Shown here: piece after piece, positions 1 through 6,527 of the stretch | Numbering within the stretch: the first letter of the stretch is position 1 | Layout of the letters: every line of letters starts with the position of its first letter | From: an uncultured Clostridia bacterium | GTDB taxonomy: Bacteria; Bacillota; Clostridia; Oscillospirales; Butyricicoccaceae | DNA length: 10,688 nt | Direction: 5' to 3' | Assembly: GCA_910586575.1 (NCBI GenBank) | Contig: CAJUJQ010000110.1 | Span: 1-10,688 of the forward strand | Notes under the pieces: generated by a model | Told to the model about the DNA's origin: nothing | What the model saw: only the letters and a program-made list of their open reading frames with translations | The model's database searches: none | Program-made: the position numbers and the translations under genes

Positions 1-286
1 CAAGCGGAATCAAATCCGGGTAGGTGGTAAACGGACGTGGGCGCGCCAGCAGATGCTTGAGCAGCCCGTTGCCCAGCACCAGTCCGAGCGCCATTGCCAG
101 CAGGACAGCCGCGCCGCATCGCCGGGTACGCGGACGCAGCAGCAGGAGCAGCGCCAACGTCAGCCAAAGCTCGCCGTGGTCGCACAGATGGGTTAGGAGG
201 GTCAGGATAGGGGTCAGCACATCGTTTCGCACATACTGTGCAATCCAATACAAAAGCTGGATATCAAGCGCCTGAACGGCTTCCAT
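1..286 (-). CDS. PAP2-family membrane phosphatase, N-terminal part (cut by window edge)
   Basis: The minus-strand frame opens at an ATG at 284-286 and runs open to the window edge, giving 95 residues without a stop. An AAGGAG ribosome binding site at 294-299 supports this start. The visible part has a short amphipathic N-terminus, a hydrophobic segment at about residues 22-50 and another at about 58-76. It then has K77-x6-R84-P85, within LLKHLLARPRPF, which is the first signature block of the PAP2 acid phosphatase superfamily. Members dephosphorylate lipid phosphates such as undecaprenyl pyrophosphate or phosphatidylglycerol phosphate at the membrane. The second and third catalytic blocks (SGH and the final histidine) lie outside the window, so the substrate cannot be inferred. 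It begins 23 nt after the preceding gene on the same strand, suggesting co-transcription. The family call is fairly secure; the exact enzyme is not. Confidence 0.8.
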   Translation of the reverse strand, partial: MEAVQALDIQLLYWIAQYVRNDVLTPILTLLTHLCDHGELWLTLALLLLLRPRTRRCGAAVLLAMALGLVLGNGLLKHLLARPRPFTTYPDLIPL

Positions 287-309
287 AAAAATACTCCTTT
301 CGGAAAGGA

Positions 310-966
310 CTAACGTTGTATCAGGGTTGTTTTAGTGGCTAAAAAAGCGCGGAACTGCTCCTTGGAACCGCTATTCAGACAGTTTTTAGGCAGAACCATT
401 CCTTTTCCAGAATAAGCCAAAAAGTATAGATCTTCGGTTTCCGCCGCACATTCCAGCTCGGAATAGGGGATTTCCTGCAAGTTCTGCAATGCGCCGGAAG
501 AGACATCCTCAATGATGATATCCGAACCGGAAAAGGCAACGCGGAGCAAAGCATCCTCCGGAAGCGCATACAGTTTGTCGAGCAATTCCATAGCCAGTTT
601 ATCGAACTGGCCTTTCTTTTTCCGTTGGAGGTTCCAAAGATTTAAAATACTTAGGCAAACCGCCGCGAAGCCAGCCACAGCAAGAAACGGGTCGCGCGGC
701 TCTATCAGGGCGGGAATCAGCGCATAAATTCCCAGCCCCAGGCAAAGGGCGCTTAAAAGGATGGTGCGGCGGCGGCGCTTTTTCAGCACAACCTCTGATG
801 CCGCCGGGACGCTGCGCAGGTAATCGGTGGCCTTCCACAGCCCGGGAAGCCGTTCCCTGGAATACAGTTCCATCCGCTGCTCCAACGCCCAGCTGACTTG
901 TTTGGCCGCGCCGTCGCGGGGAAGGGCGGCGGTTTTTTTGGCAGTGACCTCAAAAATGGCTTCCAT
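310..966 (-). CDS. Two-helix membrane protein with YcxB-like C-terminal domain
   Basis: This encodes 218 residues, starting at the ATG at 964-966 with GGAG at 977-980 as ribosome binding site. Residues 1-60 are soluble. A basic patch (KKRRRR, about 62-67) precedes a transmembrane helix at about 68-87, a short loop with PRDP, and a second helix at about 93-112 followed by RKKK. The positive-inside pattern puts both ends in the cytoplasm. The C-terminal part, about 140-210, has the layout of YcxB-like domains: beta strands carrying a buried Glu and Tyr pair (EDVSSG, IPYSELE), then a LYFLAYSGKGMVLPK stretch and a terminal helix with QFRAFLA. The function of that family is not established, and I do not assign one. 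It appears to be the first gene of a unit with the downstream PAP2 gene, transcribed from the promoter at 1008-1036. Being a real gene is well supported; the domain name is moderately sure. Confidence 0.72.
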   Translation of the reverse strand: MEAIFEVTAKKTAALPRDGAAKQVSWALEQRMELYSRERLPGLWKATDYLRSVPAASEVVLKKRRRRTILLSALCLGLGIYALIPALIEPRDPFLAVAGFAAVCLSILNLWNLQRKKKGQFDKLAMELLDKLYALPEDALLRVAFSGSDIIIEDVSSGALQNLQEIPYSELECAAETEDLYFLAYSGKGMVLPKNCLNSGSKEQFRAFLATKTTLIQR

Positions 967-1007
967 AATTTTGTTTCTCCAGTGTCAAGTAGAATTCCTT
1001 GCTTTCC

Positions 1008-1036
1008 ATCATACAACATAACTGGGATTCTTGCAA
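1008..1036 (-). promoter_or_regulatory. Candidate sigma-A promoter for the membrane protein/PAP2 unit
   Basis: Read on the minus strand, TTGCAA (1031-1036) and TATGAT (1008-1013) are separated by exactly 17 bases and lie about 40-70 bases upstream of the membrane protein start. Both hexamers are near consensus. It is divergent from, and 32 bases away from, the leucine promoter. This is inferred from pattern only. Confidence 0.5.
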
Positions 1037-1068
1037 GTTAAAATACAAGAAAAATTTGAAAAAGGGTA

Positions 1069-1097
1069 TTGACAAGTCGCACATAATTCTATAGAAT
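1069..1097 (+). promoter_or_regulatory. Sigma-A promoter of the leucine operon
   Basis: A perfect -35 box TTGACA (1069-1074) is followed after 17 bases by TAGAAT (1092-1097), itself part of TATAGAAT. Transcription would start near 1104, just before the first T-box stem. Its position directly ahead of the leader makes it the obvious promoter for leuACDB. The near-consensus match suggests high basal initiation, with control left to the downstream leader. Confidence 0.8.
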
Positions 1098-1120
1098 AAG
1101 TAATAGATTTTTTGAAATGT

Positions 1121-1382
1121 GATGAATGGGTAAAGTAACAGCAGGAAAGCCCACAGAGAGCTGCCGTTTGGTGGAAGGCAGCGGCGGAAGGCTGTGAACC
1201 TCGCCCGGGAGCAGCCCGCTGAACGCACAAGCCTGTAGGTGCGGTCGGTGACCCCACCGTTAAAGGGGAGGCATATTGTTTGATATGCGCTGAGTGGCCG
1301 TGGGTTTCTGCGGCAAGAAGAGTGGTAACGCGGAGTTTTTATGCTTCGTCTCTTTGTGGAATCAAGGGACGAAGCTTTTTTT
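1121..1382 (+). ncRNA. T-box leader (leucine-type riboswitch) of the leu operon
   Basis: The leader shows the parts of a transcriptional T-box. Stem I has an AGTA motif (1134-1137), a helix ACAGC/GCTGT (1138-1142 with 1191-1195), the AGAGAG element (1155-1160), and an apical hairpin GCTGCC/GGCAGC (1160-1165 with 1177-1182) with GGTG in its loop. The specifier side opposite AGTA holds CTC (1200-1202) followed by G, closed by GGG/CCC (1128-1130 with 1204-1206). CTC is a leucine codon, matching the downstream genes. A CCGTTA element and a GCATAT/ATATGC hairpin (1271-1276 with 1283-1288) follow. The T-box proper (1318-1335) has a 7-nt bulge TGGTAAC (1323-1329); its TGGT can pair with ACCA at the 3' end of tRNA-Leu. 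The antiterminator forms by 1318-1322 with 1350-1354 and 1330-1335 with 1344-1349. Uncharged tRNA-Leu is expected to stabilise it and allow read-through. Confidence 0.93.
1343..1382 (+). terminator. T-box-controlled intrinsic terminator
   Basis: A 12-bp stem forms between 1343-1354 (GCTTCGTCTCTT) and 1364-1375 (AAGGGACGAAGC), with one G-U pair and a 9-nt loop, followed by seven T residues (1376-1382). Its left arm is the same segment used as the right arm of the T-box antiterminator (1344-1354), so the two folds exclude each other. It should stop transcription before leuA when tRNA-Leu is charged. Confidence 0.92.
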
Positions 1383-1457
1383 GTCCCGAATCGAAGAGGG
1401 GGATTTGGCTTTATACGCTGTTTCCCTCATGAAATATCAGAATGGAGGACTTTCCCA

Positions 1458-2966
1458 ATGGCAAAGACAGTCAAAATTTTCGACACAACCCTGCGCGACG
1501 GCGAACAGTCGCCCGGATGCAGCATGAACCTCAACGAAAAAATCGAAGTAGCGCGCCAGCTCGACGCAATGGGCGTCGATATCATCGAAGCGGGCTTCGC
1601 AATCGCTTCCCCCGGCGACGCGGCGGCGATTGCCGCGATTTCGGACACCGTCAAGAACGCGGTGGTCTGCTCGCTGGCCCGCTGCACTGAAAAGGACATT
1701 GACGCCGCGTGGAACGCTGTGCAGCACGCAAACAAGAAGCGTATCCATATCTTTCTTGCGACCTCGCCGGTACACATGGAGTACAAGCTGAAAATGAACG
1801 AGGAGCAGGTACTGGAAAGCGTCCGCCACCATGTCGCATACGCGAAAAATTACTGTGAGGATATTGAGTTTTCGGCAGAGGACGCAACCCGTTCCGACCC
1901 GGATTTCCTCTGTAAGGTCTTTGAAACCGCGATTGAATCGGGCGCAACCACGCTGAATATCCCGGACACGGTCGGCTATGTGCTGCCCGAGGAATACGCG
2001 GAGCGCGTGCGCTATGTGCGGGAGCATGTCAAGGGCGTTGAGAATGTCACACTGTCCTGCCATTGTCACGACGACCTGGGTATGGCAGTTGCGAACACCC
2101 TGGCAGGCGTTATGGCGGGAATCGGCCAGATCGAATGCACCATCAACGGCATCGGCGAGCGCGCGGGCAATGCCTCTATGGAAGAATGCGTCATGGCGAT
2201 GCACACCCGCAAGGGTTTCTTTGGCTGCGAAACCAACATTGTCACCAATCAGATTTACCGCGCAAGCCGTATGATTCAGACCATCACCGGTGTGCCGGTC
2301 GCGCCCACCAAGGCGATTGTCGGCGCAAATGCCTTTGCGCATGAGTCGGGCATCCACCAGCACGGCGTGCTGTCCAATAAGGAAACCTACGAAATCATGA
2401 CCCCCGAATCGGTCGGCATCCCGCAGAACGCGATTGTTTTGGGCAAGCATTCCGGCCGTCACGCGTTCGAGGATCGTCTGCTCGCGCTGGGCTACAGCCT
2501 GAGCAAGGAGAAAATCGACAAGGCTTTCGATAAGTTCAAGACCCTGGCCGACAAGAAAAAGACGATAAAGGACCGCGACTTGGAAGCCATCATCGGCGCG
2601 GTACCGGTTTCGGGCACCGAGCGTTACACGCTGGTCAATTTTGTCATCAATTCGGGCAATGCAATTACCTCGACAGCCGTTATCCGCCTGAAGCATGGCG
2701 ACGATGTCTGCGAGCGTGTCGCGGCTTCCGACGGCCCGATTAACGCGGCATTCCGCGCCCTCAATAAGATTGTCGGCAAGGATTTTGTGCTGGAGGACTA
2801 CTCGCTGAACGCAATCACTGAAGGTGAGGATGCGCAGGGCGAAGCCATCGTTAAGATTTCGCTGGACGGCAGCGAGTGGGTGACCGGCCGCGGCGTCTCG
2901 ACCGACGTGATTGAAGCCTCTATCAAGGCATATGTCAACGGTATCAATAAGTATTTCAATGAATAA
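1458..2966 (+). CDS. leuA: 2-isopropylmalate synthase
   Basis: LeuA condenses acetyl-CoA with 2-ketoisovalerate to give 2-isopropylmalate, the committed step of leucine synthesis, in the cytoplasm. I chose the ATG at 1458 (502 residues) because GGAGGA lies at 1444-1449. The same frame is open back to an ATG at 1341, but that codon sits inside the T-box terminator. The TIM-barrel domain begins with FDTTLRDGEQSPG (residues 8-20), containing catalytic R13 and metal ligand D14. Later come IEAGF, the HCHDDLGMA signature (H202 and H204 as metal ligands) and NGIGERAGNA (N238). An ESGIHQHG motif follows in the linker region. The C-terminal third, about 370-502, has the alpha/beta layout of the LeuA regulatory domain that binds leucine for feedback inhibition. 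Length is normal for the bacterial family. It is the first gene of the operon and lies 45 nt before leuC. The divalent-metal and feedback statements are family knowledge. Confidence 0.96.
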   Translation: MAKTVKIFDTTLRDGEQSPGCSMNLNEKIEVARQLDAMGVDIIEAGFAIASPGDAAAIAAISDTVKNAVVCSLARCTEKDIDAAWNAVQHANKKRIHIFLATSPVHMEYKLKMNEEQVLESVRHHVAYAKNYCEDIEFSAEDATRSDPDFLCKVFETAIESGATTLNIPDTVGYVLPEEYAERVRYVREHVKGVENVTLSCHCHDDLGMAVANTLAGVMAGIGQIECTINGIGERAGNASMEECVMAMHTRKGFFGCETNIVTNQIYRASRMIQTITGVPVAPTKAIVGANAFAHESGIHQHGVLSNKETYEIMTPESVGIPQNAIVLGKHSGRHAFEDRLLALGYSLSKEKIDKAFDKFKTLADKKKTIKDRDLEAIIGAVPVSGTERYTLVNFVINSGNAITSTAVIRLKHGDDVCERVAASDGPINAAFRALNKIVGKDFVLEDYSLNAITEGEDAQGEAIVKISLDGSEWVTGRGVSTDVIEASIKAYVNGINKYFNE

Positions 2967-3011
2967 ACCGGAGTCCAAGGGATTATCCGAAGAGAGAGGA
3001 GCTTTTCAAAC

Positions 3012-4271
3012 ATGGGAATGACGATGACGCAGAAAATTCTTGCGCATCACGCTGGGTTGGAATCGGTCACTGCCGGACAGCTGATTGAAGCAAATGTAGA
3101 CCTTACCCTTGCGAACGATATCACCGGGCCGGTCGCCATCCGCGAAATGGAAAAGGCGGGCTTTAACCGTGTGTTCGACAACCGGAAAATTGCGCTGGTA
3201 ATGGATCACTTCACGCCGAACAAAGACATTAAGTCGGCGCAGCAGTGCCTGGAATGCCGAGAGTTTGCGAAAAAGCATCAGATTGTGAATTTCTTTGACG
3301 TAGGGGAGATGGGCATTGAACATGCCCTTCTCCCAGAGAAAGGGTTGACTGCCCCTGGCGAGCTGATCATCGGCGCGGACTCCCATACCTGCACCTATGG
3401 CGCGCTCGGCGCGTTTTCGACCGGTGTTGGCTCGACCGACCTTGCGGCAGGCATGGCAACCGGTAAGGCGTGGTTCAAAGTACCTTCCGCGATTCAGTTT
3501 GTACTCAAGGGCAAAAAAGCGCCCTGGATTTCCGGTAAAGACATCATTTTACATATCATCGGCATGATTGGCGTGGATGGCGCACTGTACCAGTCCATGG
3601 AATTCACGGGAGAAGGCGTGCAGTCGCTTTCGATGGACGACCGTTTCACCATCTGCAATATGGCAATCGAAGCAGGCGCGAAAAACGGCATTTTCCCGGT
3701 TGATCAAACGACAAAAGACTATATCAAAGACCGTGTAAACCGCGAAACGATTGTTTTTGAAGCTGACCCGGATGCAGAATATACCCGGGTAGTCGAAATC
3801 GATCTATCCGCGCTCCGTCCGACCGTTGCTTGCCCGCATTTGCCGGAAAATACCAAAACAACGGACGAAATCGGCCATATTGAAATCCAGCAGTGCGTGA
3901 TCGGCTCGTGCACCAACGGACGCATTGAGGATATACGCATTGCGGCGGATATTATGAAGGGACGGCATGTCGCGCCCGGGGTGCGCACCATTGTAATCCC
4001 GGCGACGCAGGAGGTTTATCTCCAGTGTATCGAGGAAGGGCTTGCGAAAATCTTTATCCAGGCGGGCGCGATTGTTTCGACCCCGACCTGTGGCCCATGC
4101 CTTGGCGGGCATATGGGCGTCCTGGCACAAGGGGAGCGCTCGGTTTCGACCACAAACCGCAACTTTGTCGGACGCATGGGGCACATTAGCTCGGAAATCT
4201 ATCTGGCCAGCCCAGCAGTCGCGGCAGCTTCCGCCGTCAAGGGCTTTATCTGCTCGCCCGAGGATCTTTAA
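3012..4271 (+). CDS. leuC: 3-isopropylmalate dehydratase, large subunit
   Basis: The large subunit of isopropylmalate isomerase, an aconitase-type [4Fe-4S] enzyme, works with LeuD to convert 2- to 3-isopropylmalate through dehydration and rehydration. The 419-residue product starts MGMTMTQKIL; the AGAGGAG at 2995-3001 supports the ATG at 3012, although nearby in-frame ATGs at 3018 and 3024 are possible. Cluster ligands are visible as C300 (VIGSCTNGR), C360 and C363 (TPTCGPCLGG). Substrate-site motifs include ADSHTCTYGALGAFSTGVGS (122-141). Length and motifs fit the shorter LeuC type (about 420 residues) found in many Clostridia and archaea, rather than the 460-470-residue proteobacterial type. 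The next gene, leuD, follows after 12 nt. Some members of this short type are named homoaconitase/isopropylmalate isomerase, but the operon makes leucine synthesis the clear role. Confidence 0.96.
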   Translation: MGMTMTQKILAHHAGLESVTAGQLIEANVDLTLANDITGPVAIREMEKAGFNRVFDNRKIALVMDHFTPNKDIKSAQQCLECREFAKKHQIVNFFDVGEMGIEHALLPEKGLTAPGELIIGADSHTCTYGALGAFSTGVGSTDLAAGMATGKAWFKVPSAIQFVLKGKKAPWISGKDIILHIIGMIGVDGALYQSMEFTGEGVQSLSMDDRFTICNMAIEAGAKNGIFPVDQTTKDYIKDRVNRETIVFEADPDAEYTRVVEIDLSALRPTVACPHLPENTKTTDEIGHIEIQQCVIGSCTNGRIEDIRIAADIMKGRHVAPGVRTIVIPATQEVYLQCIEEGLAKIFIQAGAIVSTPTCGPCLGGHMGVLAQGERSVSTTNRNFVGRMGHISSEIYLASPAVAAASAVKGFICSPEDL

Positions 4272-4283
4272 GGAGGTTTGGAA

Positions 4284-4775
4284 ATGGTTGTAAAAGGTAC
4301 AGTTTTTAAGTATGGCGACAACGTGGATACCGATGTTATCATCCCGGCGCGTTACCTCAATATTGCGGATGTAAAGGAGCTTTCCAGCCACGCAATGGAG
4401 GATATCGACACCGAATTTGTAAAGAAGGTCCAGCCCGGCGATATCGTTGTAGCAACCCGGAACTTTGGCTGCGGCTCCTCGCGTGAGCACGCGCCGCTGG
4501 TGTTGCGGGAAAACCAGATTTCCTGTGTGATTGCAACCTCTTTCGCGCGGATTTTCTACCGCAATGCCATCAATATTGGTTTGCCGATTCTGGAATGTGA
4601 GCAAGCTGCAAACGCGATTCAGGCAGAGGACACGGTTTCGATTGACTTCGATACCGGCGTTATTACCAATGAAACCAAGGGTGAGATCTATCAGGCGGCA
4701 GCGTTCCCGCCCTTTATCCAGAGCATTGTCAAGGCAGGCGGCCTGCTTAAATCACTGAAGGAAAGGGGAGCGTAA
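4284..4775 (+). CDS. leuD: 3-isopropylmalate dehydratase, small subunit
   Basis: The small subunit pairs with LeuC and supplies the swivel domain of the aconitase fold that completes the active site. The product has 163 residues from the ATG at 4284. An AAGGAGG site at 4270-4276, overlapping the leuC stop codon, is 7 nt away. An in-frame TTG at 4278 would be only one base from that site and is therefore unlikely. The N-terminus carries GDNVDTDVIIPARYLN, and FGCGSSREHAP (61-71) is the substrate-recognition loop typical of LeuD. It continues with VIATSFARIFYRNAINIGLP. Length is typical of the LeuD partner of short LeuC proteins. leuB starts 3 nt after its stop, so translation of the two is probably coupled. 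Confidence 0.96.
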   Translation: MVVKGTVFKYGDNVDTDVIIPARYLNIADVKELSSHAMEDIDTEFVKKVQPGDIVVATRNFGCGSSREHAPLVLRENQISCVIATSFARIFYRNAINIGLPILECEQAANAIQAEDTVSIDFDTGVITNETKGEIYQAAAFPPFIQSIVKAGGLLKSLKERGA

Positions 4776-4778
4776 TCC

Positions 4779-5855
4779 GTGAAGTATCAGATTGCAGTCA
4801 TTAAAGGCGACGGCATCGGCCCTGAAATCGTCACTGAAGCGATGTTGACGCTGGAAAAGGTCGGCCAGAAATTTGGACATACGTTCGATTTTCAGGAGGT
4901 ACTCGCGGGCGGCTGCTCTATTGACGCAAACGGTATCCCGCTGACGCAGGAAACCATTGATATCTGCAAAGCGGCGGATTCCGTCCTGCTGGGCGCAGTC
5001 GGTGGCCCAAAGTGGGACAGCGTCGAATCGGCAAAGCGTCCGGAAAAGGCACTGCTCGGCCTGCGTGAAAGTTTGGGTCTGTTTGCGAATATCCGTCCCG
5101 CGATGATGTACAAAGCGCTCGCGGACGCATGCCCAATCAAGCCGGAAATCATCGGGGAGGGTTTCGATATTGTTGTCTGCCGTGAGTTGACCGGCGACGT
5201 TTACTTCGGGAATCATTACCGCAAGGAAAGCGACCGCGGCTGGGGCGAAATGGGCTGCGACGACATGAATTATTCGATCTACGAGGTAGAACGGATTGCC
5301 CGCCGTGCCTTTGAAATGGCGCGGGTACGCTCGAAAAAGGTGACAAGTGTCGATAAATCCAACGTGCTGGAAACCTCGCGCCTGTGGCGCGAAACGGTCA
5401 CCCGCGTCGCCAAGGAATACCCGGATGTGGAGCTGGACCATATGTATGTGGACAACGCAGCCATGCAGCTGGTGCGCAATCCGGGGCAGTTTGATGTAAT
5501 TGTGACTGGCAACTTGTTCGGGGATATCCTTTCTGACGAAGCGTCCATGATTACCGGCTCGATCGGGATGTTGCCGTCGGCTTCCATTGGCGAAACCGGA
5601 CGCGGGATGTATGAACCGATTCACGGCTCGGCACCGGATATTGCCGGGAAAGGCATTGCTAACCCGATAGCTACCATTTTGTCCTGCGCGATGATGCTGC
5701 GGTATTCCTTCGGGCTGGCTGCTGAGGCTGATGCGATTGAAGCCGCCGTCGAAAAAACGTTGAACAGTGGCCATCGTACCGCTGATATTGCACATGCTGA
5801 TGAGACGGTTCTTTCGACCTGCGAAATGGGCGCAAAGATTCGCGACAATCTCTAA
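4779..5855 (+). CDS. leuB: 3-isopropylmalate dehydrogenase
   Basis: LeuB oxidises and decarboxylates 3-isopropylmalate with NAD+ to 2-ketoisocaproate, the direct precursor of leucine. The 358-residue product uses a GTG start at 4779 with AGGGGAG just upstream (4764-4770), inside the end of leuD. Family motifs are GDGIGPEIV (10-18), LLGAVGGPKWD, and the substrate arginines R96, R106 and R135. Y142 and K193 match the catalytic Tyr/Lys pair, and D225, D249 and D253 match the metal site. The isocitrate/isopropylmalate dehydrogenase signature NLFGDILSDEASM spans 245-257. HGSAPDIAGKGIANP (282-296) forms the NAD-binding loop. Residue roles come from comparison in memory with the Thermus enzyme. All key residues are present and length is normal. 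It is the fourth gene of leuACDB. Confidence 0.96.
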   Translation: MKYQIAVIKGDGIGPEIVTEAMLTLEKVGQKFGHTFDFQEVLAGGCSIDANGIPLTQETIDICKAADSVLLGAVGGPKWDSVESAKRPEKALLGLRESLGLFANIRPAMMYKALADACPIKPEIIGEGFDIVVCRELTGDVYFGNHYRKESDRGWGEMGCDDMNYSIYEVERIARRAFEMARVRSKKVTSVDKSNVLETSRLWRETVTRVAKEYPDVELDHMYVDNAAMQLVRNPGQFDVIVTGNLFGDILSDEASMITGSIGMLPSASIGETGRGMYEPIHGSAPDIAGKGIANPIATILSCAMMLRYSFGLAAEADAIEAAVEKTLNSGHRTADIAHADETVLSTCEMGAKIRDNL

Positions 5856-5869
5856 TCGGAAGGGATTTT

Positions 5870-6229
5870 ATGTGGATTTGTCCCAAGTGTGGACGTTCGT
5901 TCAAAAGCAAAGGGCAAAGCCATTACTGCGGGAAACCTCCGGCGACAATTGCGGAATATATTTCCAGCCAGCCGGAGGAAACGCAGGATTATCTGCTGCA
6001 AATCAATGCCGCAATAAGGGCCAGTATCCCAGATGCTGAAGAAAAAATTTCCTGGAGTATGGCCGACATATTGGAAGGGCTGCAATCTGATTCAGTTCGC
6101 AGCATCCAATTTGTGGATCGGCTGACAGAATATAAAACCAGTAAAGGCACTATCCAATTCCCGTACACCAAACTGCTCCCGTTGGAGTTGATTGCGGAAA
6201 TTGCAAAATGGTGTGAAGAATCAAAATGA
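5870..6229 (+). CDS. Zinc-ribbon DUF1801 protein with an internally damaged core (probable decaying gene)
   Basis: The open frame encodes 119 residues from the ATG at 5870, with GGAAGGGA at 5858-5865. Residues 1-20 form a small zinc ribbon (C4-x2-C7 and H18-x-C20). Residues from about 26 (TIAEYISSQPEE, then IPDAEEKISWSM) match the start of a DUF1801/YdhG-like domain, and from about 84 (FVDRLTEYKTSKGTIQFPY) match its end. Between them the expected core, of the form PTYWKG-x-NLI-x-FAAFKNHIG-x-YP, is missing. The stretch at 6063-6104, read in another frame, gives PTYWKGCNLIQFAA, which is that core. This suggests a one-base gain near 6062 and a compensating deletion after 6104, leaving an open but altered frame about 15 residues short. 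It lies 14 nt after leuB and ahead of the operon terminator. The function of DUF1801 is poorly known, and no leucine role is implied. Confidence 0.72.
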   Translation: MWICPKCGRSFKSKGQSHYCGKPPATIAEYISSQPEETQDYLLQINAAIRASIPDAEEKISWSMADILEGLQSDSVRSIQFVDRLTEYKTSKGTIQFPYTKLLPLELIAEIAKWCEESK

Positions 6230-6230
6230 C

Positions 6231-6275
6231 AAAGCTGCAAGCTCTGTGTGCGTATGGGGCTTGCAGTTTTACTTT
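6231..6275 (+). terminator. Rho-independent terminator ending the leu operon
   Basis: CTGCAAGC (6235-6242) pairs perfectly with GCTTGCAG (6259-6266). The stem can be extended by a G-U and three A-U pairs (6231-6234 with 6267-6270), and a T-rich tail (TTTTACTTTTT) follows. It begins immediately after the stop codon of the DUF1801 gene, on the same strand. Confidence 0.82.
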
Positions 6276-6328
6276 TTATCATGGCATGCCCGCAGGGAAG
6301 TACACACCCCCTATTGGCCCCGGATATA

Positions 6329-6360
6329 TAATTATACAAAATAAAGATTTTGTATAATTA
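6329..6360. repeat. 13-bp perfect inverted repeat in AT-rich spacer (possible operator)
   Basis: TAATTATACAAAA (6329-6341) is the exact reverse complement of TTTTGTATAATTA (6348-6360), separated by 6 bases. It lies in the only strongly AT-rich patch of the window. Each arm contains a TATAAT-like box, but I see no matching -35 element on either strand. A purine-rich GGGGAGG follows at 6362-6368. It could be a dimeric repressor operator, a weak hairpin or the relic of a mobile-element end; the sequence does not decide between these. Confidence 0.5.
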
Positions 6361-6407
6361 AGGGGAGGAAAAACACAGGATGAAGCAGTATCTGCTTTAT
6401 GCGCCAG

Positions 6408-6527
6408 CTACAAACCACTTTTCAACTGTGCGACATACTCGACGGCCTTGTCAAGCTTCGTAACCCCACGCATATCAATAGGCAAAAACGCATGTACCGC
6501 TAGATACATGCGTTTTTGAAGTGCCAT
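6408..6527 (-). CDS. Doubtful 39-residue ORF directly after atpC (or gene remnant)
   Basis: An ATG at 6525-6527 abuts the atpC stop codon with no gap and opens 39 codons to TAG at 6408-6410. Its C-terminal half (IDMRGVTKLDKAVEYVAQLK, then SGL and stop) looks like a natural amphipathic helix. However, the ORF runs through the 14-bp hairpin at 6483-6518, and no clear ribosome binding site precedes it. I recognise no family. It may be the tail of a lost gene or chance. A 27-codon ORF lies antisense to it (6380-6463, plus strand). Confidence 0.2.
   Translation of the reverse strand: MALQKRMYLAVHAFLPIDMRGVTKLDKAVEYVAQLKSGL
6483..6518 (-). terminator. Terminator of the atp operon (symmetrical hairpin)
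   Basis: CAAAAACGCATGTA (6483-6496) and TACATGCGTTTTTG (6505-6518) are perfect reverse complements, giving a 14-bp stem with an 8-nt loop. On the minus strand the right arm ends in five U residues, so it terminates transcription 10 nt after the atpC stop. The symmetry means it could also stop plus-strand transcripts that escape the leu terminator. Confidence 0.82.

Noticed and set aside
24..275. 83-codon plus-strand frame at the left edge
   Set aside because: It is Ser/Arg-rich and antisense to the PAP2 gene, whose K-x6-RP motif and ribosome binding site are clear.
1341..1457. 39-residue N-terminal extension of leuA
   Set aside because: The upstream ATG lies in the loop between the T-box bulge and the terminator. 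The extension has no LeuA similarity, and the ATG at 1458 has a good GGAGGA site.
1437..2978. 513-codon open frame on the minus strand opposite leuA
   Set aside because: It mirrors leuA almost exactly. GC-rich codon use on the plus strand removes stops on the opposite strand; the translation has no recognisable domain and no ribosome binding site.
4278..4283. TTG start for leuD two codons earlier
   Set aside because: It is only one base from the AAGGAGG site, while the ATG at 4284 has correct spacing and the usual family N-terminus.
3804..4604. 266-codon minus-strand frame across the leuC-leuD junction
   Set aside because: It overlaps two well-supported genes on the other strand and has no start signal or domain.
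4752..5795. 347-codon open frame on the minus strand opposite leuB
   Set aside because: It is an antisense shadow of a fully convincing leuB; its composition is rich in His and Arg, with no family features.
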